64,000 bases of DNA from Clostridiales bacterium UBA7011 (GTDB lineage: Bacteria; Bacillota; Clostridia; Oscillospirales; Butyricicoccaceae), in contig DJXF01000014.1 in the NCBI GenBank assembly GCA_002449635.1, forward strand, positions 1 through 64,000. The letters run 5' to 3'. This document shows, piece by piece, positions 45,083-52,428 of the stretch. The position numbers and the translations under genes were made by a program. A model generated the notes under the pieces. That model searched no databases. It was not told where the DNA came from and saw only the letters and a list, made by a program, of their open reading frames with translations. Every line of letters begins with the position of its first letter. Within the stretch, counting starts at the first letter, position 1.

Positions 45083-45532
45083 ATGTCCAAGACAAAGGAA
45101 ATTCAGAAGCAGATGATGGAAGCGCTCAAGGCAAAGGACAGTGCGCGCAAGGATGCCCTGTCGCTTCTTCTCTCTGCACTCAAGGCCAAGGCAAAGGATA
45201 AGCGCGCGGATTTGACAGAGGATGAGGAAAATGCCATCATCCAGAAGGAAATCAAACAGACCCGGGAGACCATGGAGGCTGCACCGGCAGACCGTGACGA
45301 TATTCGCAGCGAGTGTCAGCATCGGCTGGAAATCTATCGGGCATTTGCGCCGGAGGAACTGAGCGAGGAACAGATTCGTGCAATTGTCCGGTCTGTGCTC
45401 GATCAGCTTCAGATTACTGCACCCACGCCGCGCGATAAGGGTCCGGTGATGAAAAATCTCATGCCGCAGGTCAAGGGAAAGGCGGACGGCAAGCTGGTAA
45501 ACAAAATTGTCGGTGAAATGCTGCAGGGATGA
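45083..45532 (+). CDS. yqeY: GatB/YqeY domain protein
   Basis: A 149-residue protein of the YqeY family, related to the tail domain of GatB. It starts KEIQKQMMEALKAKDSARKD and ends GPVMKNLMPQVKGKADGKLVNKIV, the family's C-terminal bundle. The likely role is tRNA-linked amidotransferase or a stand-alone tRNA-binding helper; function is not established. TAGGAGGAAGGAAAT precedes the ATG. The next gene overlaps its stop codon. Confidence 0.92.
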   Translation: MSKTKEIQKQMMEALKAKDSARKDALSLLLSALKAKAKDKRADLTEDEENAIIQKEIKQTRETMEAAPADRDDIRSECQHRLEIYRAFAPEELSEEQIRAIVRSVLDQLQITAPTPRDKGPVMKNLMPQVKGKADGKLVNKIVGEMLQG

Positions 45533-45780
45533 AACGTCTGATTTTCATAGGCAGGCATATTGTGCCTGCTGCGCAGCTTTTGTTTGAAAATGATGATCGT
45601 TACACGCCGCAGCAGTATGCCAAATGGCCGGAGCTTGAGGTCACGGTACACGAGGACGGTCGGTATGCGGTGTGGGTCAATCTGATCGACGACGCAGAGC
45701 TGCTGCGGGACACGCGGCGGGACACCACACATGTGGTGGAACGGCTTGCGCCCTATGTCGATGAAATCATAGAGGACTGA
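45529..45780 (+). CDS. Unknown 83-residue protein, coupled to yqeY
   Basis: The start overlaps the yqeY stop (ATGA), so it is translationally coupled. It has no signal, membrane segment or recognised domain: RLIFIGRHIVP at the start, aromatic-acidic middle, EIIED end. It could be a lineage-specific small protein. Coupling is the main evidence that it is real. Confidence 0.6.
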   Translation: MKRLIFIGRHIVPAAQLLFENDDRYTPQQYAKWPELEVTVHEDGRYAVWVNLIDDAELLRDTRRDTTHVVERLAPYVDEIIED

Positions 45781-45817
45781 CGGGAAGAATCGACCGATTG
45801 CGTCTGCGGTTTTGTGC

Positions 45818-45823
45818 TACACT
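45818..45823 (+). promoter_or_regulatory. Extended -10 before the DUF6514-like gene
   Basis: TACACT preceded by TGC. No -35 match at 16-18 bp. It lies 30 bp before the gene start. Confidence 0.35.
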
Positions 45824-45853
45824 GAAGCATAGAGAATTCGGAGGAGAATGGAT

Positions 45854-46069
45854 ATGCTTCACTACATTTGTACAGCACAGAAGGATGAACTGCAGAATAC
45901 CTGGTATGGTGTCGCAGCCGTACAGAATGACATCATTCAGGTACACGCGGATCAGCTCACACAGGATGCGCCGGCGGCACAATTGTTTGTGCGAAGGATG
46001 AACACCTGCGGTGCGTCCCTGCTGCACTTTCCTGAATTGATTGACGATTTTCTGGCGCAGGAATATTGA
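45854..46069 (+). CDS. Small DUF6514-like protein
   Basis: A 71-residue protein: [20 protein letters not shown], then a helix ending [19 protein letters not shown]. This order resembles the clostridial DUF6514 family, whose role is unknown. GGAGGAGAATGGAT gives the ATG at 45854 good spacing; the ATG at 45848 in the same frame is too close to the ribosome binding site. A terminator follows. Confidence 0.6.
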   Translation: MLHYICTAQKDELQNTWYGVAAVQNDIIQVHADQLTQDAPAAQLFVRRMNTCGASLLHFPELIDDFLAQEY

Positions 46070-46104
46070 AAAGGTTATGCGGAACGGTCTTTTCGTCTGC
46101 ATGA

Positions 46105-46149
46105 AATCGGTGATACTGTAAATGCAAATTACGGTATTGCCGATTTTTT
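46105..46149 (+). terminator. Intrinsic terminator after the DUF6514-like gene
   Basis: Long stem with wobble pairs: AATCGG, GATACTGTAA and their partners (46105-46145), then six T residues. Confidence 0.8.
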
Positions 46150-46304
46150 GTTGTCCAAAGATTGATCTGCTATCCGTCAGGTGCACAGCTCCGCAAAATG
46201 ATGCCAAAACAGGGGTACCGGCTGAACAGGGGAAAAGATTGCGGCCGGGATTCTGTCCATTATAACAATAGAACAAACACAGGTGCGCTTTGAAGCAGAT
46301 GTTG
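46150..46304. other. Gap upstream of lemA
   Basis: No gene or motif recognised between the terminator and the lemA promoter. Confidence 0.5.
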
Positions 46305-46333
46305 TTGAAATAGATACGAAACCATGGCATAAT
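46305..46333 (+). promoter_or_regulatory. Promoter of the lemA operon
   Basis: TTGAAA (46305-46310), 17-bp spacer ending in TGG, CATAAT (46328-46333). Confidence 0.65.
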
Positions 46334-46382
46334 AAAAGAAACGGGAGGCCACACAATCCCGACAGGAAAGGAGTGCAGAATT

Positions 46383-46931
46383 ATGCTGCCAATGATTCTT
46401 TTAGTCCTTGTTGTTCTGATCGTCCTTTGGGCGGCTGCGGCGTACAACGGGCTGATTCGCATGCGCAATCAGTGTGACGAGGCGTTTGCAACAATGGATG
46501 TTTACCTGAAAAAGCGCTTTGACCTGATTCCGAATCTCGTATCCACGGTCAAAGGCTATGCCAAACATGAGAGTGAGACACTGGAAAAAATTATAGCAGC
46601 ACGCGGTGCAAATCATTCCGGTTCGCTGGATGAACGCATGAAGTATGAAAATTCGGTTTCCGGTGCACTGCGCCAGATCTTTGCCCTCAGTGAAAACTAT
46701 CCCGATCTCAAAGCAAATACCAATTTTCTGGATTTGCAGGGCCAGCTGAAAAAGGTTGAAGAGGATATTGCCAATTCCCGGAAATACTACAATGCGGTTG
46801 TCAAGCAGTACAATGACAAATGCATGACCGTTCCGTCCAACATCATCGCAAGCCTTGCGCATTTTGAGCGTCAGCCGATGTTTGAAGTGGAGAGCACAGA
46901 AGAGCGCCGCAGCGTTAACGTGGAATTTTAA
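46383..46931 (+). CDS. lemA: LemA family protein
   Basis: A 182-residue protein with one N-terminal membrane segment (3-22) and a helical-bundle LemA domain: MRNQCDEAFATMDVYLKKR, DLIPNLVSTVKGY, and NSRKYYNAVVKQYND near the end. The function of the family is not settled (envelope stress or membrane organisation). AAAGGAGTGCAGAATT precedes the ATG. It pairs with the downstream DUF2207 gene, a frequent couple. Confidence 0.93.
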   Translation: MLPMILLVLVVLIVLWAAAAYNGLIRMRNQCDEAFATMDVYLKKRFDLIPNLVSTVKGYAKHESETLEKIIAARGANHSGSLDERMKYENSVSGALRQIFALSENYPDLKANTNFLDLQGQLKKVEEDIANSRKYYNAVVKQYNDKCMTVPSNIIASLAHFERQPMFEVESTEERRSVNVEF

Positions 46932-46943
46932 GCGGAGGATGCC

Positions 46944-48830
46944 ATGAAAAAAATTGCGGCGCTGTGCGCCGCGGTGATTCTCCTGGTTTGCAGCACCTTT
47001 CCGGCGTTTGCGGACGACGGAGGATTTACGATCACCAATTATCAGGTGGAGGCTGTGCTGCACGAAAACAATGTTGTGGAACAGACTGAGACGATCGACG
47101 TCAATTTCAGCCGCCGCCGACACGGTATCTATCGCAGTCTGCCGGAATATATGTATGTTTCGCGCAGGATTGACGGGAAAAAGACCGTCATGAAGTACAG
47201 GAACCGGATTAAAGCGGTCAAGGTCAGCGGCGCGCCGTTCGATGTCGACAGTGAGGATGACTTTTGTCTGATACGCATTGGCGATGAAGATCGAACGGTC
47301 ATCGGAGATCAGCGGTATCTCATTTCCTTCCGCTACGTCATGCCGGATGACCGAACGGAAGACAGCGATTTCCTGTTTTATTCTCTGCTCGGTGCCGAGT
47401 GGAACACAACGATTGACCACTTTTCGTTCCGTATGGCCTTTGATAAGCCGCTGCCCAAGGCGAGTTTGAATCATTTCCATGTTTTCAGCGGCAGATATGG
47501 AGGGGAAACGCAGGAATTCCCCGTTCAATACAACCTCACTGAGACGGAAATTACCGGACAGGCGGACAAGATCGGGTCCAATCAGGCCATCACCGTGTTT
47601 GCCGATTTGCCCGAAGGCTATTTTACCGGAGAAGTGACAACACCATCGAAACCGGCGTGGGTGTTCAGTGCGCTGACTCTTTTGGTCAGCAGTTACACCA
47701 TTTTGCGCGCATTGCTGACGCGCCGCAAAAAGCCGGTCCAGACAGTTGAATTTTACCCGCCGGATGGTGTCTGCAGTGCAGAGGTTGGTTATATCATTGA
47801 CCACAGCGCAGACAACGAGGATTTGATCTCACTCATTCTGTGGTGGGCGCAAAAGGGATATATTACAATCGAGGAATTGCCGGATAAAAAGAATCGCCGC
47901 GGCAAGCACAGCAGGCTGATTTTGCACAAAGAAAAAAAACTGCCGAATGATGCGCCCGAATATATGAGCACATTTTTTAAGGCGCTGTTTGACGGGACTT
48001 CAACCATTGACCTGCGCGATCTGGATTCATCCTTTGTACAGGGACTGACCAGTGCCCGGCTGATGCTGCGCAAAGAGTTTCGGCAGGAACGTGCGCTCTA
48101 CGCCGGAGAGGGGCAGACGATAATTCTGATTGTTGTTCTTGGGCTGCTGTTCGGGTGCATGCTGGCGTTTTCCAGCAGCATTGCATTGCTGGAGAATCTG
48201 ATGTTCGGAATCGTTGCATGCTTTGCATTGATTGTTCTCGGATTTGTTGGACGCGGCGTCTGGTTTTCTGCCAAATTTTCAACCATGCGAAAAAAGTTAG
48301 GGGGAATTGCGGTCATTTTGATTTGTCTCGCTGTAATTGCGGGGCAGGTGCTCTTGAGCAGGTCGGATCATTTGCTCCCGCTGAATTTGCTGTGGGGCGG
48401 ATTTGCAGCTGTGGCTGCGGCCGGCCTGTTGTGCGGGCGGATCACACAACCGACAGATTACAATGTCGAGATTACCGGAAAATTGCTGGGATTGCGGCAT
48501 TTTATCAAGACGGCCGAGCTGCCCCGCCTGAAGCTGCTGGTCGAGGACAACCCATCGTATTATTTTGATATTCTGCCGTATGCGATGGTTTTCGGTCTGA
48601 CAGATCTGTGGGCGAAGCAGTTCAGGGAACTGGCTGTCAAGCAGCCACAGTGGTATGACGGAGATTGTTCTCTGTTTGACTATTGGTATTTCAATCATAT
48701 CATACACCATTGTGTGCAGGAGACAATTATTCATGTCGCAGCAGAAGCGGCGGTTGATGCTGCCGGCAGTTCCGTTTCCGGCGGATTCTCCGGCGGTGGC
48801 GGCGGCGGTGGCGGCGGCGGCAGCTGGTAA
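46944..48830 (+). CDS. DUF2207 membrane protein
   Basis: A 628-residue protein. A signal peptide (1-24) is followed by an extracytoplasmic beta domain (about 28-225), a membrane segment near 235-250, a cytoplasmic region, two or more membrane segments near 390-440 and 450-500, and a C-terminus of Gly repeats ending GGGGSW. DUF2207 proteins commonly follow lemA; function is unknown. The 12-bp gap to lemA indicates one operon. Confidence 0.88.
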   Translation: MKKIAALCAAVILLVCSTFPAFADDGGFTITNYQVEAVLHENNVVEQTETIDVNFSRRRHGIYRSLPEYMYVSRRIDGKKTVMKYRNRIKAVKVSGAPFDVDSEDDFCLIRIGDEDRTVIGDQRYLISFRYVMPDDRTEDSDFLFYSLLGAEWNTTIDHFSFRMAFDKPLPKASLNHFHVFSGRYGGETQEFPVQYNLTETEITGQADKIGSNQAITVFADLPEGYFTGEVTTPSKPAWVFSALTLLVSSYTILRALLTRRKKPVQTVEFYPPDGVCSAEVGYIIDHSADNEDLISLILWWAQKGYITIEELPDKKNRRGKHSRLILHKEKKLPNDAPEYMSTFFKALFDGTSTIDLRDLDSSFVQGLTSARLMLRKEFRQERALYAGEGQTIILIVVLGLLFGCMLAFSSSIALLENLMFGIVACFALIVLGFVGRGVWFSAKFSTMRKKLGGIAVILICLAVIAGQVLLSRSDHLLPLNLLWGGFAAVAAAGLLCGRITQPTDYNVEITGKLLGLRHFIKTAELPRLKLLVEDNPSYYFDILPYAMVFGLTDLWAKQFRELAVKQPQWYDGDCSLFDYWYFNHIIHHCVQETIIHVAAEAAVDAAGSSVSGGFSGGGGGGGGGGSW

Positions 48831-48846
48831 ATTATCTGAAAATGAA

Positions 48847-48879
48847 GCAGAGCGGCACAAAACGTGCCGCTCTGCTTTT
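48847..48879 (+). terminator. Intrinsic terminator of the lemA operon
   Basis: GCAGAGCGGCAC / GTGCCGCTCTGC stem, 5-nt loop, TTTT. Confidence 0.85.
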
Positions 48880-48889
48880 GTAAAAGAAA

Positions 48890-48914
48890 GACCGCAGAGC
48901 AAGCTCTGCGGTCT
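48890..48914 (-). terminator. Terminator of the iolG-iolI operon
   Basis: AGACCGCAGAGC / GCTCTGCGGTCT stem with a 1-bp (TT/AA) loop. On the minus strand a T-rich tract follows (TTTCTTTT). Confidence 0.75.
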
Positions 48915-48949
48915 CCGACTAAAAACAGTCTAGGTTTTTGACTTGGTGA

Positions 48950-49819
48950 TTAGCCCCAGTACTTCTCAACATGCTTGCGAGTGAACTCAGCAGCAGTCTT
49001 GATGTTCTCTTCGTTGGACAGCTTGTAGTAGTCCGGACGGAAAACTTCCATGGTGCAAACGTCGCCCTCGAAGCCGATCTTCTTCAGGGTGTCAGCATAG
49101 CGCTTGTGATCGAGGCAGTCGCCTTCCAGGCCCGGCCACAGACGCTTCTCGTCGTTGTTGTAAGCAGCGCCGCACGGCATATTCTCCATGCCGTTCAGAT
49201 GCCATACGAAGATCTTCTTGCCGTCAGCCTTCTCAAGAGCCTCAAAGGAAGAAGCCATTGCATGGAAGTGATACTGGTCGAGGGTGATGCCTACCAGCGG
49301 GCTGTCAACTTCCTGAACGATCGCGTAAGCGTCCTCAAAGCGGTTGATGGACATGGTCGGAGCGCCGCAGAACTCGATGGACAGCTTGATGCCGTGCGGT
49401 TCAACCTTCTTGACCATTTCCTTCAGAACTGCAACTGCGTCAGCCTTGATCTCGTCGATGGTAGCCGGAACAGTCAGATCCATGGACGGAACGACAACGA
49501 TCATCTTACACTGCATCTTGTTGCAGTCCTCGATAATCTGATCGAGCTTAGCCATAACGGCGTCCTTCTCCTCCTGAGTCTGCTTCATGTTGAAGAAGAT
49601 CAGAGCGTTGTAGGACAGCATCTTCAGGTGATGGTTCGGATCAGCGAACCAAGCAGCCAGATCGTCGATGGTGTACTTGCCGGCAGCGATCTCACGATCG
49701 AGGCACTCGGACTGAATGTCGATGTAGTCAAAGCCGTACTTCTCGCAAAGGTCGAGGTCTTCCAGAACAGAATGATTTTCGCAGAAACGGTTGCAGCCTT
49801 CGTTAAAACCAATTTTCAT
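48950..49819 (-). CDS. iolI: 2-keto-myo-inositol isomerase-like protein (IolI)
   Basis: TIM-barrel isomerase, 289 residues, aligning along its length with Bacillus IolI: MKIGFNEGCN, DLDLCEKYGFDYIDIQ, ALIFFNMKQ, ITLDQYHFHAMASSFEAL, ADGKKIFVWHLNGMEN, RLWPGLEGD and VFRPDYYKLSNEE near the end. Metal ligands are in SIEFCGAP (Glu), LDQYHFH (Asp, His) and VWHLN (His). It follows iolG by 54 bp. Codons are biased towards those of highly expressed genes. The inositol role is strongly suggested by iolG next to it. Confidence 0.86.
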   Translation of the reverse strand: MKIGFNEGCNRFCENHSVLEDLDLCEKYGFDYIDIQSECLDREIAAGKYTIDDLAAWFADPNHHLKMLSYNALIFFNMKQTQEEKDAVMAKLDQIIEDCNKMQCKMIVVVPSMDLTVPATIDEIKADAVAVLKEMVKKVEPHGIKLSIEFCGAPTMSINRFEDAYAIVQEVDSPLVGITLDQYHFHAMASSFEALEKADGKKIFVWHLNGMENMPCGAAYNNDEKRLWPGLEGDCLDHKRYADTLKKIGFEGDVCTMEVFRPDYYKLSNEENIKTAAEFTRKHVEKYWG

Positions 49820-49873
49820 GATACGTAAACTCCTTATGAAAGAGAAATATGTTTAATACGTGTGTGAATAAAA

Positions 49874-50890
49874 TTACTTCTTGTAGAAGTCCGGGGTGCC
49901 GCCGGTAACAACCTTCTCAGCAACGCCGGAAGTCTGAGACTTAACCAGAGCATCAGCAGTGATGGAAGCAACGTAGCCGTCCCAAGCAGAGGAACCGCCG
50001 GTCTCGCCCTTCAGTGCATGGTCAACCCAGTCCTGAATCTCAACGTCGTAGGAATCCATGAAGCGGAGGATCCAGTTGTCCTCGATCTTAGTGGAGACGT
50101 TGTTTGCGTAGCGTACGGTCGGGAAGGACGGGCACGGCAGATTGATAACGCCGTTCTCGCAGACAACTTCGCAGTTGATGTCGTAGCCGAAGCCGCAGTT
50201 TACGTTAACTTCCAGAACGGTAACGATGCCGCCCTTGGTCTTCAGGATCATAACCTGCGGATCCTTCAGGCCTTCGTGAGCCTTGGAAGAGGTCTTCGGC
50301 ATGATGCACTGAACTTCATCCCACTCGTCGTTGATGAGCCACGGCAGAACGTCGATTTCGTGGATAGCGGTATCGGTAACAGCCATTGCGGTGGTGTAGC
50401 TCGGATCTACGCCGTCTGCACGATGGGTGCACTTAACTACCATCGGAGCACCGAACTTGCCTTCGTCAATCAGAGCCTTAACCTGATTGTAGCCGCGGTC
50501 ATAACGGCGCATGAAGCCAACCTGTACGAGGTGCTTGCCGCCTGCGATCTCAGCGTCAACGATTTCCTTGCACTCAGCAGCGGTGTTGGTCAGCGGCTTC
50601 TCGGTGAATACCGGCTTGCCTGCAGCGATAGCCTGGAGAACCGGATCCTTATGGAAAGCGCCCGGAGTAGTAACAACAACTGCGTTTACGTCCGGATCAT
50701 TGATAGCAGCAGCGGAGTCGGTGTAAACCTTGGTGCCTTCGCCTGCGATCTCAGCGCCCTTCTTCGCGCCCTCTTCGAATACGTCGCATACTGCAACGAC
50801 TCTAGCGTTCTTGATTCTGTTCTGAATTCTGTCGATGTGCTGGCGGCCGATCATACCACAGCCGATCAAAGCAATTCTCAGTTCATCCAT
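49874..50890 (-). CDS. iolG: Inositol 2-dehydrogenase-like oxidoreductase (IolG)
   Basis: Gfo/Idh/MocA enzyme, 338 residues. The NAD-binding GCGMIGRQHIDRI is at the N-terminus. KPVFTEKPLTNT carries the EKP catalytic lysine. DTAIHEIDVLPWLI contains the active-site Asp-x-x-x-His pair. The likely reaction is myo-inositol to 2-keto-myo-inositol. The ATG at 50890 follows GATTTGGAGGTTTTTGAC; the longer frame upstream runs through the promoter. It heads the iolG-iolI operon, with LacI-type palindromes upstream. Confidence 0.86.
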   Translation of the reverse strand: MDELRIALIGCGMIGRQHIDRIQNRIKNARVVAVCDVFEEGAKKGAEIAGEGTKVYTDSAAAINDPDVNAVVVTTPGAFHKDPVLQAIAAGKPVFTEKPLTNTAAECKEIVDAEIAGGKHLVQVGFMRRYDRGYNQVKALIDEGKFGAPMVVKCTHRADGVDPSYTTAMAVTDTAIHEIDVLPWLINDEWDEVQCIMPKTSSKAHEGLKDPQVMILKTKGGIVTVLEVNVNCGFGYDINCEVVCENGVINLPCPSFPTVRYANNVSTKIEDNWILRFMDSYDVEIQDWVDHALKGETGGSSAWDGYVASITADALVKSQTSGVAEKVVTGGTPDFYKK

Positions 50891-50953
50891 GTCAAAAACC
50901 TCCAAATCTTTAGTGTGGAGCTGGGAAATAGCTCCATCTGTTGTTATATCTAA

Positions 50954-50982
50954 AGTATAACGCATAATGTTGTGCAAATCAA
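50954..50982 (-). promoter_or_regulatory. Promoter of the iolG-iolI operon
   Basis: Minus strand: TTGATT (50982-50977), 17-bp spacer, TATACT (50959-50954). A TTTGCAC half-site of the LacI-type motif overlaps the -35 and spacer start. Confidence 0.7.
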
Positions 50983-50990
50983 TTCATATT

Positions 50991-51138
50991 TTTGATAAAT
51001 TGCAAAAAAAATTGTATACTAATGCCAGACAAGTTCCAAAAATTTGACATTTTCGTTCGAAAAATGTGTTCATTTTTTAAAAAACACAATATTTCAGAAC
51101 ATTTTTTAATATAAATAGATTTTTTACCGGCGCGTTCG
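50991..51138. other. AT-rich region upstream of the iolG promoter
   Basis: Very AT-rich (51000-51125), typical of an upstream promoter element or curved DNA. No gene or other motif found. Confidence 0.4.
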
Positions 51139-51154
51139 CGTGCACGCGTGCACG
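51139..51154. promoter_or_regulatory. Candidate LacI-type operator
   Basis: CGTGCACGCGTGCACG, a perfect 16-bp palindrome with a central CG, as in LacI-family operators. It is 156 bp upstream of the iolG -35 and just downstream of the lacI-type gene. Its CGTGCA half-sites recur at 52317 and 52346. Confidence 0.55.
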
Positions 51155-51249
51155 GAAAAATGTCGAAAAATTATACATGTTTTCTGGGGAGGAATGGAAA
51201 AAACTGCCCCTTTATACGAATTGCATCGCATAATCGGGGCAGAACCGCA

Positions 51250-52275
51250 TCAGATATTGTATTTGTTTTTAATGGCGATATCGGTGTAAAAATATTTGCT
51301 TTCCGGCTTTGTTCCGGCGAATAAATAGTCAAAAAGTATCATAATCGGCTGATAGCCCTGTGTATGCGCATCCTGATCGATCAGGAAGTCTATACGACTG
51401 TTAAGCAGATTTTTGATGTTGTTTGGTATCAGGTCATAGCAGATGACGCGCACGCTGCCGGTGCAGCCGAGCCGCGCAAGCCCGCGGCACACGCCGGATT
51501 GTCCGCCGGCGGCCACATAAATCGCCGTGAGATCGGGGTGATCGCGCAGCGTCTGTTCCGTGAGCTGCTGAGTCAGCGTATCATCGTCCTGACAGAAGAC
51601 CGAGGGAAGCAGCTTGACTTCGGGGAAGCAGTTTTCCATCTCGCTGCAGAAGCCCTTGATGCGCAGCGTGTGGGAGTGATTGTACTGGTGGCCGGAAATA
51701 GGCAGAACCAGTCCTTTGTTTCCGATGATGGCACTGAGCAGGGCAGCGCAGGCGCGTCCCGCCAGCTCGCTGTTCTGGCCGACAAAGCACAGGCGGCGCG
51801 TGTCGTCGATATCCGCATTAAACGTGACAACGGGAATGCCGCTGTCCACCAGCTCGTTAATTCTGTTGCGCATCCGCACGTCATCCGCGGGAGCGATCGC
51901 GAGTCCGTTGATGCCTTCCTCCACCAGCTCATCGATCAGTTTCAGCTGCAGGTCGATATCCAGTCCGATCATCGAGCGCATCAGTACCTCGGCGCCAAAA
52001 TTGGAAACCTCTTTTCGGGCATCCTCGATGCCGGCCTGAAGCAGATGCATGAACGGTGTTTCTGTGGCCTGTGCAATGACACCGATCTTTATCGGATGCT
52101 TGGCCATGGCGAGCGCTTTTCCCGCGCGGTTTGGCTGATAGCCCAGTTCCTTGGCAATCGAACGGATGCGCTCTGCGACCTCCGGATTGATGCGGCCGCG
52201 GTTGTACAGCGCACGATCCACGGTTCCGCGGGATACACCGGCAAGCTCTGCGATTTGTTTCAATGTAACTGCCAT
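51250..52275 (-). CDS. LacI family transcriptional regulator of the inositol-type locus
   Basis: A 341-residue repressor-type protein. The helix-turn-helix and hinge are in 1-58 (LKQIAELAGVSRGTVDRAL, then ELGYQPNRAGKALA). The periplasmic-binding-protein-like sensor follows (IKIGVIAQAT at its start). RMRNRINELVDSGIPVVTFN and VLPISGHQYNHSHT line the ligand pocket. It sits between the symporter and iolG, all on one strand. Matching GTGCA palindromes in its own and the iolG upstream regions suggest control of both. The ligand is unknown, possibly an inositol derivative. Confidence 0.9.
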   Translation of the reverse strand: MAVTLKQIAELAGVSRGTVDRALYNRGRINPEVAERIRSIAKELGYQPNRAGKALAMAKHPIKIGVIAQATETPFMHLLQAGIEDARKEVSNFGAEVLMRSMIGLDIDLQLKLIDELVEEGINGLAIAPADDVRMRNRINELVDSGIPVVTFNADIDDTRRLCFVGQNSELAGRACAALLSAIIGNKGLVLPISGHQYNHSHTLRIKGFCSEMENCFPEVKLLPSVFCQDDDTLTQQLTEQTLRDHPDLTAIYVAAGGQSGVCRGLARLGCTGSVRVICYDLIPNNIKNLLNSRIDFLIDQDAHTQGYQPIMILFDYLFAGTKPESKYFYTDIAIKNKYNI

Positions 52276-52301
52276 ACGTTCACCTCTCTCAGCTGTTTTT
52301 C

Positions 52302-52307
52302 AGTATA
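52302..52307 (-). promoter_or_regulatory. -10 element of the LacI-type regulator gene
   Basis: TATACT on the minus strand, 26 bp before the start codon. The -35 region is weak and overlapped by the GTGCAATTTGCAC palindrome, consistent with autorepression. Confidence 0.5.
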
Positions 52308-52316
52308 ACACATTGC

Positions 52317-52357
52317 GTGCAATTTGCACACAGAAAAATCAAAAATGCACACTGCAC
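52317..52357. promoter_or_regulatory. LacI-type operators in the regulator's own promoter
   Basis: GTGCAATTTGCAC (52317-52329) is a perfect odd palindrome. A second site has TGCAC half-sites at 52346-52350 and 52353-52357. Both share the GTGCA core with the site at 51139. Confidence 0.5.
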
Positions 52358-52374
52358 GCGAAAGGGGAAAGAAA

Positions 52375-52402
52375 TACGGCTCCGGCAGATGCCGAAGCCG
52401 TA
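52375..52402 (-). terminator. Terminator of the symporter gene
   Basis: TACGGCTTCGGCA / TGCCGGAGCCGTA stem on the minus strand, followed by TTTCTTT. Confidence 0.65.
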
Positions 52403-52428
52403 ATCTGTTTTTGTGAAATCGCGGTTGC

